A stretch of DNA of 5,591 bases. Origin: Desulfobacteraceae bacterium UBA2771. Lineage in GTDB: Bacteria > Desulfobacterota > Desulfobacteria > Desulfobacterales > Desulfosarcinaceae. The position numbers were made by a program, and so were the translations under genes. Within the stretch, counting starts at the first letter, position 1. Every line of letters begins with the position of its first letter. Below are positions 1 through 5,512 of the stretch, piece after piece. The stretch lies in the NCBI GenBank assembly GCA_002352605.1, contig DEIP01000045.1, positions 1 through 5,591 on the forward strand, read 5' to 3'. The notes under the pieces are model-generated. The model ran no database searches. It was not told the DNA's origin and worked only from the letters and a program-made list of their open reading frames with translations.

Positions 1-2
1 TG

Positions 3-113
3 GCCCCCCGATATTGTCTGGGGCTGATCCCTATTTTCGGATTCCTCGGCCTGGAAGACTTTAAGGCGTCAGATGTGACGTTTATCAACCATATCAGTGT
101 CCATCCGTGGTAA
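3..113 (+). pseudogene. Possible C-terminal fragment of a flavodoxin-fold (azoreductase-like) oxidoreductase
   Basis: An open frame enters from the left edge and stops at TAA 111-113. The visible residues include IFGFLGLEDF and DVTFIN. This resembles the FGFLG-x-x-D...TFI segment near the C-terminus of FMN-dependent NADH-azoreductase/quinone reductase proteins, which would place it in a cytoplasmic flavoenzyme. After that motif the frame ends in HISVHPW and a stop, unlike the usual tail of the family, so this looks like a fragment joined to foreign sequence. Only about 36 codons can be seen and the start lies outside the window. The assignment rests on one short motif and is weak; it may be an unrelated open stretch. 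Confidence 0.25.
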
Positions 114-244
114 CATCTCAAAAAGTTCGGGTAAAAGATGAAAAAGAACCGGACATTGGTCACCATGTTTGCTATCTGAATAATGCCTGATGTCGCCAAA
201 GATGCGGTTGATACCCCATGCTCAAATAAAAATATCGTAACCAC

Positions 245-277
245 GGGTTCAAAGGCTCTGGGTTCAAAGGTTCAACC
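245..277. repeat. Short direct repeat GGGTTCAAAGG, 15-bp period
   Basis: GGGTTCAAAGG occurs at 245-255 and again at 260-270, and the second copy runs on into another TTCAA. The repeat sits just before the ATG of the four-helix-bundle fragment at 292. From memory, repeats of this kind often lie upstream of S23-type four-helix-bundle genes, so it is probably part of the leader of that decayed gene. Confidence 0.6.
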
Positions 278-291
278 ATAACGAAGAAGGC

Positions 292-459
292 ATGAGAATA
301 GCTCGATTTGAGGATGTTGAGGCATGGCAGTCGGCTCTTTTTCCCGAGTACGCATGGTTCGACGCCGTGGAAAAGGACGGCGTTTGCTCTATCCTGAAAG
401 GTTGTTCGCATAACACCTGCCGGCAGCGTCACCATCCGGTCCTTCTGTACGCCCGCTGA
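292..459 (+). pseudogene. N-terminal fragment of a four-helix-bundle (S23-type) protein running into unrelated sequence
   Basis: The 55-codon frame begins MRIARFEDVEAWQ. This matches the start of the small four-helix-bundle proteins first described as 23S rRNA intervening-sequence proteins, which typically begin with a basic residue, then RFEDLE-x-W. Those proteins are normally about 115-130 residues long and continue with an amphipathic helix. Here the resemblance stops at residue 13, and the frame continues with unrelated sequence (ALFPEYAWFDAVEKDG is the most protein-like part) to TGA 457-459. No good ribosome-binding site is visible, because the AAGG before the ATG is too close. I read it as a truncated remnant at a rearrangement junction. 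The native role of the family is not well established. Confidence 0.45.
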
Positions 460-720
460 AATCCAATCCTACCGTTTCGACGATCAGTTCGGCATCCATC
501 CCCAGTACAAATCAGGTCCGCCGGGATTTCAAGTGGCTGCGCTTCGGCGTTTCTCCATGATCGGACCCCGAAAATGGCTTCTTAACAAAAAACAGTTGAC
601 ATGACCGGCCGGTTTTTAATAGAATTTCACGTATCTGTTCAGCATCCAGCCCGAGTTCTTTCCACGAATCATCCTGAATCTGCCTGTTCTTGAATAACAT
701 GTTGTCTGAAAAACAGTCGG
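460..720. other. Unassigned stretch, possible decayed coding sequence
   Basis: No gene can be assigned here. The minus strand has a 62-codon frame (700 down to 512) containing a helix-like stretch DSWKELGLDAEQIREIL, but no ribosome-binding site precedes its ATG. The plus strand has short frames such as one with YRFDDQFGIHPQY, running on after the stop at 457-459. None matches a family I recognise. The region fits degraded sequence between the S23-type fragment and the response regulator. Confidence 0.3.
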
Positions 721-924
721 TTGAGATCGTTTGTCATTCGACAGTGCGGCGGGAAGCGGATCGCGCATCGCCGTCTTTCTGCCATATTAAAACCAAACGG
801 ACAGCCAATTGATAGTTTTACCATCATAATTGCCGACGACCATGTGATGATGCGCGAAGGCATTAAAAATATGATCGATAGGGTGTCGGGGCTCATGGTT
901 ATCGGTGAAACGGGTGATGGTCTC

Positions 925-930
925 AAACTT
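925..930. repeat. Left copy of target-site duplication AAACTT
   Basis: AAACTT directly precedes the left end of the insertion and recurs at 1150-1155 directly after its right end. Both copies are in the same codon phase (Lys-Leu). If the outermost C of the left end and the A at 1150 are counted as mismatched element ends, the duplication would be 5 bp (AACTT) instead. Confidence 0.7.
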
Positions 931-1149
931 CAGACCTCGTTACATCAAAAATTATCCATGTCCAAAATACCCTGGGAATACAGTTGTTTCAGACAAAAAA
1001 ACACGCTCTCAGATAAAAATTGGACACTCTCGATTTCCGGCAGCTTGTAATATCAGATAGTTATCTACCGCCCGTTCAATTGAGCACTATTTTGATACGG
1101 CGAAATGTCCATTTTTTGGCCCTCAAAATGGGTGGAAATAACGAGGTCT
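931..1149. mobile_element. MITE-like non-autonomous insertion with 11-bp terminal inverted repeats
   Basis: AGACCTCGTTA at 932-942 is repeated exactly in inverted orientation as TAACGAGGTCT at 1139-1149. The element is flanked by AAACTT on both sides (925-930 and 1150-1155) and splits a receiver domain whose frame is restored when element plus one duplication (225 bp) are removed. It holds no transposase: the longest frames in it belong to the interrupted gene or are short. A 7-bp perfect hairpin (CCATTTT at 1109-1115 with AAAATGG at 1125-1131) lies near the right end, and a short palindrome AGATA-GT-TATCT lies near the middle. Small size, inverted ends, target duplication and lack of coding capacity are the marks of a miniature element moved in trans, or of a deletion remnant of an insertion sequence. 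I cannot name the parent family. Confidence 0.75.
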
Positions 1150-1716
1150 AAACTTATTAAAATGCTGAAAATGATAGTTCCCGACATGGTGATTCTGGAT
1201 ATATCGATGCCGGGACTGCGAGGTATCGAAGCGGCCCGTGAAATCAACGCCCTGTATCCCGATATCCATGTGCTTATCCTGAGCATGCATAAGAGCAAGG
1301 AGTTTCTCTCCATGGCCTTGGCGGCCGGCGCCAAAGGCTACCTGCTGAAAGAGGACTCGGGGGATGAACTGCTCCAGGCCATCGACCAGATCAGGAAAGG
1401 ACAAACCTATCTGTCCAGGAAACTGATCAACGAATTCCCCTCCGCTATCATCTCCATATGCCGGGGTAATTACAAAACCGATTCCGACCCGCTCACCCCC
1501 CGCGAGCGCCAAGTGTTACAACTGATCGTAGAAGGGAATGCCGATCGGCAGATCAGCGAACAGCTATACATCAGCGTTCGTACGGCCCATCGCCACCATG
1601 CCAACATTCGCTCCAAACTCAGCCTAAGGCACACGGCTGACCTGGTGCGATACGCAATTGCTCAGGGATATATCACCAGCCACCCGTATGCGGCCATACC
1701 CATCCGATATGGGTAA
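1105..1716 (+). CDS. Residual C-terminal open frame of the response regulator (partial receiver plus LuxR-type HTH)
   Basis: This is the longest uninterrupted part of the broken regulator gene. Its ATG and first 15 residues come from the insertion; KL at residues 16-17 is the second copy of the duplicated target. Family features then follow: phospho-acceptor D32 in ILDISMPG, conserved S60 in LILSMH, K82 in GYLLKED, and a GerE-type helix-turn-helix at residues 130-190 beginning PLTPRERQVLQLI, with a TAHRHHANIRSKL recognition region. If translated, the product would lack the first receiver strand and the acidic pair, so it could not be phosphorylated normally but might still bind DNA. No ribosome-binding site is evident before 1105, and annotation pipelines may report it as a stand-alone gene. 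I favour a pseudogene fragment. Confidence 0.5.
   Translation: MSIFWPSKWVEITRSKLIKMLKMIVPDMVILDISMPGLRGIEAAREINALYPDIHVLILSMHKSKEFLSMALAAGAKGYLLKEDSGDELLQAIDQIRKGQTYLSRKLINEFPSAIISICRGNYKTDSDPLTPRERQVLQLIVEGNADRQISEQLYISVRTAHRHHANIRSKLSLRHTADLVRYAIAQGYITSHPYAAIPIRYG
1697..1715 (+). other. Hairpin overlapping the regulator stop codon
   Basis: TACCCAT (1697-1703) pairs perfectly with ATGGGTA (1709-1715) around the loop CCGAT. The stem includes part of the TAA at 1714-1716. No T-run follows, so it is not a terminator by itself. It shares its arm and loop (CCCATCCGAT) with the next hairpin. Confidence 0.55.
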
Positions 1717-1728
1717 TACTACTTACAG

Positions 1729-1754
1729 GCCCATCCGATAATTGGGCAGTTTTT
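1729..1754 (+). terminator. Weak intrinsic terminator candidate after the response regulator
   Basis: GCCCA (1729-1733) pairs with TGGGC (1743-1747) around a 9-base loop, followed by AG and a run of five T at 1750-1754. The 5-bp stem is short for an intrinsic terminator. Its position 13 bases after the stop codon supports a role at the transcript end. An RNA- or protein-binding site is an alternative, because the CCCATCCGAT arm repeats the hairpin just upstream. Confidence 0.4.
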
Positions 1755-1797
1755 CGAATTGTTTCTTCCGCATGTGCTGGTTCATAATCGAAAATTA

Positions 1798-1838
1798 CCG
1801 ATTCTCGCCTATCGGGGTGTGGGTCGCAGCAACACACC
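1798..1838 (+). other. Two adjacent hairpins in the gap before the PilZ gene
   Basis: CCGAT (1798-1802) can pair with ATCGG (1811-1815). Immediately after it, GGTGTG (1816-1821) can pair with CACACC (1833-1838). Between the regulator and the PilZ gene (1717-1981) I see no convincing gene. A strong purine-rich ribosome-binding sequence (GGAGG, 1890-1894) does precede ATG 1906, but that frame stops after seven codons. The hairpins may belong to an untranslated leader of the PilZ transcript; they do not match a riboswitch consensus I know. Confidence 0.3.
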
Positions 1839-1981
1839 GCCTAAAAGCGATGCGGTATTGAAAGGCCCCGATCAATGGAAAAGGAGATTGGAGGAAAAGA
1901 TCCAAATGGCGGGATCTCCCCATTTTTGAACAGGATGATGTTTCCATCAGTATACCCGTGGCAGCGCAACAGGCAAAATCC

Positions 1982-2329
1982 ATGATGACCCAGCCGTTCA
2001 AAGAAAAAAAAGTAGTAACGCGTGCCGACACACGCAACCCCACGGAGGCAACAATCATCTGCAGGCCCTACGCCAGCAGTGGTGCCATCTGTGCATCGGA
2101 TGGTATCATGCGTAATTTTTCGAGTGGGGGGGCCTATATCGAAACGTCCCATAATTTCAAAACAAAAACTATTCTCATCCTACGGGTGGTCCGCTATCCG
2201 TCCATGTCGTCATCCATCACCGACCTCGAGCGGCCGCGATCCATCTGCCTGGCACAAGTCAAATGGCGGCAGGTTCTGGCTGAAGAGAACGCCATTCGAT
2301 ACGGCATCGGCCTGAAGTATCTCGATTAA
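1982..2329 (+). CDS. PilZ-domain protein, probable c-di-GMP receptor
   Basis: A single PilZ domain fills the ~115-residue product, the usual size for stand-alone members. The two c-di-GMP contact motifs are present: RxxxR as R14-ADT-R18, and the D/NxSxxG motif as N45-FSSG-G50, followed by AYIET. The C-terminal strand is YGIGLKYLD with a preceding VKW, also typical. PilZ proteins act in the cytoplasm, binding c-di-GMP and usually affecting motility, exopolysaccharide or secretion partners; the target here cannot be told. Start choice: ATG 1982 (or 1985) lies 13-14 residues before RxxxR, but its ribosome-binding site is poor. GTG 1958 is in frame, and the frame stays open back to 1862. Residues before 1982 (such as DLPIFEQDDVSISIP) look protein-like, so a longer product or a lost start is possible. 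No binding residue is missing. Confidence 0.85.
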   Translation: MMTQPFKEKKVVTRADTRNPTEATIICRPYASSGAICASDGIMRNFSSGGAYIETSHNFKTKTILILRVVRYPSMSSSITDLERPRSICLAQVKWRQVLAEENAIRYGIGLKYLD

Positions 2330-2400
2330 TGACAGGTATCACCCATATTTTATGGCCTCATTTTCTCAATATGAATTATTTTTCCCTGCCACATGGTCGT

Positions 2401-2469
2401 CAAAAAACAGAAAAAAACCTATCTATTTGGTATTAAATAGAATATTAAATATGCAAAAATATATCAAAC
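2401..2469. other. AT-rich tract upstream of the sigma-54 promoter
   Basis: The stretch is dominated by A and T, with several A-tracts and repeated ATTAAAT-like words, and ends where the promoter starts. Such DNA is often bent and is a usual place for IHF or activator contact upstream of sigma-54 promoters. I could not pick out a defined activator site. Confidence 0.35.
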
Positions 2470-2485
2470 AGGCATTAACCTTGCT
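2470..2485 (+). promoter_or_regulatory. Sigma-54 (RpoN) promoter
   Basis: The sequence AGGCATT-AACC-TTGCT fits the TGGCACG-N4-TTGCW consensus. It has the invariant GG at 2471-2472 and GC at 2483-2484 separated by exactly ten bases. It differs from consensus at the first base and in CG to TT after GGCA. Transcription would start near 2496 and read into the leader ORF at 2609 and the gene at 2669. Sigma-54 promoters need an ATP-dependent activator (NtrC/FlrC class), which is not encoded here. Position, spacing and the AT-rich upstream DNA all support it. Confidence 0.7.
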
Positions 2486-2608
2486 ATATCTATAATTGGT
2501 TGTCAATCCGTTCGACCTTGCGACAAATCCGAATTGGCTTTGGCGTAAGATCATCGTTAGCGATTTAGCGAACTGATTTTGTACCGGATTCTGGTTCGGA
2601 GGCAGCGC

Positions 2609-2650
2609 ATGTCGACGGCGGAATACGGGCTGAATAATGCCATCTACTGA
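2609..2650 (+). CDS. 13-residue leader ORF under the sigma-54 promoter
   Basis: ATG 2609 is preceded by GGAGG (2598-2602) at an ideal 6-base spacing and encodes MSTAEYGLNNAIY before TGA 2648-2650. It lies 18 bases before the ATG of the next gene and inside the predicted sigma-54 transcript. The ribosome-binding site is better than that of the downstream gene, so it may be a translated leader peptide that couples or tunes translation. It could also be the stub of a shortened gene. A tandem pair of TTAGCGA words (2557-2563 and 2565-2571) lies upstream in the same untranslated region. I know no homologue and translation is not proven. Confidence 0.35.
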   Translation: MSTAEYGLNNAIY

Positions 2651-2668
2651 AAACAAGGCGGCAGAACA

Positions 2669-2956
2669 ATGATCGACCGTACACCCTATATCATCGTAGA
2701 CAACCAGAAAATCCGCCCCATCGGTTGGTCGCCGCGGCCGGATCATTCAACCGATGATCGAACCCGGCGGGAGTCGCAGGCATTCGGTGTGGTCGACCGG
2801 GTTTCCATTTCCAGAGAAGCCCGTCAAAAATTCAAACAGGCGCAATCCGACGAGGGGACGCCATCGACGCTGAATTACCTGCCCCAAAAACCCCAAGCGA
2901 CCATAACCCACCTGTTGACCTACTCACCGAAACAACTTAGATGCGTACAAGAATAA
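2669..2956 (+). CDS. Conserved-looking small hypothetical protein with a FlgM-like DRVSISREAR motif
   Basis: The 95-residue product has no signal peptide or membrane segment and is polar and basic overall. The N-terminal third (MIDRTPYIIVDNQKIRPIGW) looks like an ordered segment. Residues 43-52 read DRVSISREAR, followed by a helical QKFKQAQ. This wording recalls the start of FlgM anti-sigma factors and of other small flagellar proteins, but the C-terminal sigma-binding helices of FlgM are not recognisable, so I do not call it FlgM. ATG 2669 has AAGG at 2655-2658 as ribosome-binding site. It is the first sizeable gene after the sigma-54 promoter, and flagellar genes are often sigma-54 controlled in this kind of bacterium, so a motility link is possible but unproven. 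The tail (LTYSPKQLRCVQE) might be altered by a frameshift. Confidence 0.6.
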   Translation: MIDRTPYIIVDNQKIRPIGWSPRPDHSTDDRTRRESQAFGVVDRVSISREARQKFKQAQSDEGTPSTLNYLPQKPQATITHLLTYSPKQLRCVQE

Positions 2957-3100
2957 GACCCACCCGGTTTGTCTTCATTTCGGCCAAAGGATTAGTTATC
3001 CGTTCCGTCCCGCCCGTGATGTGTTGACGATAGAAAAAAGGTTGCCAAACACCCGTCGGATAATTTAGTTTGTCATCCCCGTTGCCGCAAAGGAGATGCC

Positions 3101-3187
3101 ATGAATTTGATAAATAAAATGCCTGAAAACCGATATTGGGAAAGAGGTTTTGGTCATGCACCAATCTTTTATGGATTGTATCGATGA
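3101..3187 (+). CDS. 28-codon ORF overlapping the start of ubiD
   Basis: ATG 3101 follows AAAGGAG (3089-3095) at 5 bases, the best ribosome-binding site in the window. The frame encodes 28 residues beginning MNLINKMPENRYWERGFGH and stops at TGA 3185-3187, 32 bases inside the UbiD gene and in another frame. Two readings are possible: a coupling peptide that delivers ribosomes to the UbiD start, or the original 5' end of ubiD put out of frame by an indel. The UbiD frame has its own weaker site (AAAGAGG, 3141-3147), so neither can be excluded. No similarity to a known peptide is evident. Confidence 0.35.
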   Translation: MNLINKMPENRYWERGFGHAPIFYGLYR

Positions 3188-5081
3188 TCTGGAGCGTGTC
3201 GGCCAAATTTTGAGAATCCGGGAGGAAGTCGACCCATACTTGGAAATGGCCGCCATCCATCGTCAAGTCCACCGGGAAAAGGGACCAGCCATCCTATATG
3301 AGAATATCAAAGGTTCAAATTTTGCGGGGGCATCCAATATTTTTGGCACCATGGATCGATTGGCATTTATCTTCAGAAGGTCTCTAAAACCGTTGCAGCT
3401 GTTAATGGAAACCTGGAGTGATCCGCTGCCGATCCTGCGTCAACCCCGGAAATGGTTTGCCCTTCCGCGAACGGTTTTGCATTCCTTTCCCCGATATGTG
3501 CGATCCAGCCTTCTCGAAACAACGCGTCTGGGTGACGTGAAGGCGGGCATGGTCACCGGTTGGAAAAAAAAGATACCCGTTTTGGAATGTGAATGTCGTA
3601 TCCGGGACCTCCCGCAGATCCACTCCTGGCCCTTGGATGGCGGGAGTTTTATTACCCTTCCCCAGGTATGCTCGCTGCCACCCACGGATCGACCGAATAT
3701 TCTAAAATCCAATCTGGGCATGTACAGGGTCCAGATGTCAGGAAATGCGTATATTCCGGATCGGGAAGTGGGCTTACACTACCAGATTCACCGGGGGATT
3801 GGCATTCATCATACCCAGGCAATAGAATCCGGAAAGGCACTTAAGGTCAGTGTTTTTGTCGGCGGCCCCCCGGCCCATAGCGTCGCAGCCATGATGCCGA
3901 TGCCGGAAAGCATGAGTGAACTTACCTTTGCGGGTATGCTCGCCGCCAGGCCTTTTCGTTACACGGTAATTGATGGATGGGTCATTTCAGCGGATGCCGA
4001 TTTTTGTATTTTGGGAACCGTGGGGCCTGACACAAAACCCGAAGGCCCATTTGGTGACCACCTAGGATTTCACTCTCTGAAGCACCCTTTCCCCTACCTG
4101 AAGGTCGAAAAAGTCTTTTACCGTACGAACGCAGTTTGGCCTTTTACCGTGGTCGGAAGACCGCCTCAGGAAGACAGTATGTTCGGCAAATTAGTGAAGC
4201 GATTAACCGGGAATATGATAGCTACTCAGGTGAAAGGCGTCCGTGAAGTTAATGCTGTGGATGCTGCCGGCGTGCACAGCCTGCTGTTGGCCGTCGGGTC
4301 CGAGCGATATGTTCCCTATGAGCGTCGAGAGCCTCGGGAATTATTAACCCAGGCGAATGCGCTACTTGGATTCAATCAAATCGCTTTGGCAAAATACCTG
4401 TTTATCTGTGCCGGTGAAGATAACCCGAAACTAACCGCTTCGGATGTCCGGGCGTATATGCAACACATCCTACAACGCGTGGATTGGCGGAAAAATCTTC
4501 ACTTCCAAACCAATACAACTATGGATACACTGGATTATACCGGTCATGGCCTACATAAGGGATCCAAACTCGTCATTGCCGCTGCAGGAAAAAAACGCCG
4601 TGAGCTTTGTCATCAGATACCGGAAAAGCTGGCCCTTCCGAATGGCTATGGTCACCCCAGGATGATCCTTCCCGGGATTATGGTTGTCGAAGCCCCTTCC
4701 TACACGCTGGATAAACAAGGCGTGAAATACGGCGCCAAAGGCGATCGACCGGAAGCCGTGGGAAAATTCTGCACCGAGATAGACATCTTAAATCCCGGGC
4801 TGTTTTCCCAAAAAGGACTCGCCTGGATCGTTTTGGTGGACGACAGTGATTTTTGTACCAGATCGCTGAATAATTTTCTTTGGGTCTGTTTCCTTCGCTC
4901 CAATCCAAGCAAAGATACACACGGAATTCAGGCTTTCAGCGAAGACAAACATTGGGGGTGCAACGAATCGTTGGTAACAGACGCCAGGTTGAAGCCGCAC
5001 CACACCACACCGATGGAACAAGATCCGGCCGTGGAGAGAAAAGCCGCTGAAAAATGGAAAAGGAACCGGTTCGCCGGTTGA
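3156..5081 (+). CDS. UbiD-family prenylated-FMN-dependent (de)carboxylase
   Basis: The 641-residue product is full length for the long UbiD branch. Members catalyse reversible non-oxidative decarboxylation of unsaturated or aromatic acids in the cytoplasm, using prenylated FMN supplied by UbiX. The N-terminus (CIDDLERVGQILRI) is typical. The cofactor and metal site is seen as N186 and R191 in NLGMYR, followed by a His-rich LHYQIHRG stretch (H208, H212), and E255 in PESMSELTFAG. The catalytic pair is E296 and D301 in PEGPFGD. The C-terminal KHWGC and DARLKPHH motifs are also present. All key residues are kept, so the enzyme should be active. The substrate cannot be told: quinone biosynthesis and anaerobic aromatic metabolism are both possible, so I give no symbol. 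ATG 3156 has AAAGAGG eight bases upstream; TTG 3150 is less likely. No UbiX gene is adjacent. A terminator follows the gene. Confidence 0.9.
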   Translation: MHQSFMDCIDDLERVGQILRIREEVDPYLEMAAIHRQVHREKGPAILYENIKGSNFAGASNIFGTMDRLAFIFRRSLKPLQLLMETWSDPLPILRQPRKWFALPRTVLHSFPRYVRSSLLETTRLGDVKAGMVTGWKKKIPVLECECRIRDLPQIHSWPLDGGSFITLPQVCSLPPTDRPNILKSNLGMYRVQMSGNAYIPDREVGLHYQIHRGIGIHHTQAIESGKALKVSVFVGGPPAHSVAAMMPMPESMSELTFAGMLAARPFRYTVIDGWVISADADFCILGTVGPDTKPEGPFGDHLGFHSLKHPFPYLKVEKVFYRTNAVWPFTVVGRPPQEDSMFGKLVKRLTGNMIATQVKGVREVNAVDAAGVHSLLLAVGSERYVPYERREPRELLTQANALLGFNQIALAKYLFICAGEDNPKLTASDVRAYMQHILQRVDWRKNLHFQTNTTMDTLDYTGHGLHKGSKLVIAAAGKKRRELCHQIPEKLALPNGYGHPRMILPGIMVVEAPSYTLDKQGVKYGAKGDRPEAVGKFCTEIDILNPGLFSQKGLAWIVLVDDSDFCTRSLNNFLWVCFLRSNPSKDTHGIQAFSEDKHWGCNESLVTDARLKPHHTTPMEQDPAVERKAAEKWKRNRFAG

Positions 5082-5185
5082 ATGATGCCGCTAATAAATC
5101 ATCAGCGGATATGGAACCATTCTGAATCCAGATGAAACGAAAAGCGCACGAGAGGGGACTCCGGCGCTAAAGGATAATCTGGTGC

Positions 5186-5203
5186 GGTAGACTGCTGTCT
5201 ACT
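5186..5203 (+). other. Hairpin just upstream of the ubiD terminator
   Basis: GTAGAC (5187-5192) pairs perfectly with GTCTAC (5197-5202) around TGCT, extended by a G-T pair at 5186/5203. It lies 4 bases before the terminator stem. With the 5082-5185 stretch, which holds no gene, it would form a structured 3' untranslated region. Confidence 0.45.
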
Positions 5204-5207
5204 ATCG

Positions 5208-5241
5208 AAAGGGCTTGGCGTTGCCAGGCCCTTTTCTTTTT
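5208..5241 (+). terminator. Strong Rho-independent terminator after ubiD
   Basis: AAAGGGCTTGGC (5208-5219) pairs with GCCAGGCCCTTT (5223-5234) around a GTT loop. This gives a 12-bp stem with a single G-U pair. The descending arm runs into TTTTCTTTTT (5232-5241). Stem, tight loop and T-tract make this the clearest regulatory signal in the window. It would end the ubiD transcript about 130 bases after the stop codon. Confidence 0.9.
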
Positions 5242-5308
5242 GGCGGATTCGTCTCGAGCGTTAATTTCTTGCAGGTAAAATAGCTTGGTATTGCTTAGGG
5301 CGAATATC

Positions 5309-5512
5309 GTGACAATCTACAGTAAATATCCCAAAAATGTAAAAGCGCGCAGCCTGCTGTGTTATTGGGCAACGCGAGAGTTGGGGATGACAACCATTGA
5401 GCTCTCCAAAAAATTGAAATTATAGCAGCCAACCATCAGCCAATCGGCTAAAAGAGGGCAGAAAATCGCACAAGAGGTGGGATTATGGCTCTTTGAGAAA
5501 GGAAATAAATAA
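5309..5512 (+). pseudogene. C-terminal remnant of a REP-associated tyrosine (Y1) transposase
   Basis: The frame reads KYPKNVKARSLLCYWATREL, then GMTTIELSKKLKL, a TAG stop at 5423-5425, then QPTISQSAKRGQKIAQE to TAA 5510-5512. This is the DnaA-like helix-turn-helix found at the C-terminus of many REP-associated transposases (IS200/IS605-related, HUH-type single-strand DNA transposases). The catalytic HUH and Tyr region, normally about 150-200 residues upstream, is missing: the DNA before 5309 shows no such motif and holds the ubiD terminator. Truncation and the internal stop make it a dead remnant. In the intact enzyme this domain would lie after the nuclease domain. Tandem repeats begin at the stop codon, as expected for the 3' flank of such a gene. 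Confidence 0.7.

Larger units (their letters stand above)
721..1716 (+). pseudogene. NarL/LuxR-type response regulator gene interrupted by an insertion
   Basis: This gene would encode a two-component response regulator: an N-terminal receiver domain phosphorylated by a histidine kinase and a C-terminal LuxR/GerE DNA-binding domain. The first receiver segment (IIIADDHVMMREG, with the acidic DD pair) is intact up to GDGLKL at 913-930. The frame then enters an insertion and meets stops at 1048, 1081 and 1093. Receiver sequence resumes after 1155 with the phospho-acceptor Asp in MVILDISMPG (codon 1198-1200). Deleting 931-1155 gives an uninterrupted GDGLKLIKML...VPDMVILD, about 227 codons if counted from 808, as expected for the family (about 210-220). 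The native start is unclear: the frame is open back to 694, with TTG at 721 the only common start codon, while similarity begins near 811. No kinase gene is visible. The regulator is probably inactive as it stands. Confidence 0.85.

Noticed and set aside
138..179. 13-codon ORF MKKNRTLVTMFAI resembling the start of a signal peptide
   Set aside because: It has only a weak ribosome-binding site and ends before any hydrophobic core is established; chance or a decayed start cannot be told apart.
1123..1512. Long minus-strand open frame (129 codons) opposite the response regulator
   Set aside because: It is a shadow of the plus-strand coding frame, which shows clear receiver and LuxR-domain motifs. 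The minus-strand product has no recognisable motif.
3024..3064. Sigma-70 promoter from TTGACG (3024-3029) and GATAAT (3059-3064) before ubiD
   Set aside because: The boxes are 29 bases apart. At the normal 17-base spacing from TTGACG there is no credible -10 sequence.
2937..3272. Minus-strand 111-codon frame spanning the gap and the ubiD start
   Set aside because: It overlaps the well-supported UbiD N-terminus in antisense and shows no family motif or ribosome-binding site that would favour it.
5082..5117. Interleaved complementary words TGATG/CATCA and CCGCT/AGCGG suggesting a pseudoknot
   Set aside because: Stems are only five base pairs and mutually exclusive at a shared base; this can easily arise by chance.
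5140..5210. Possible c-di-GMP (GEMM) riboswitch suggested by GGGGACTCCGGCGCTAAAGG
   Set aside because: The conserved GGGCAAAC and GGACGCAAAG core elements are missing, and the segment lies downstream of a gene, next to a terminator, not before a gene.
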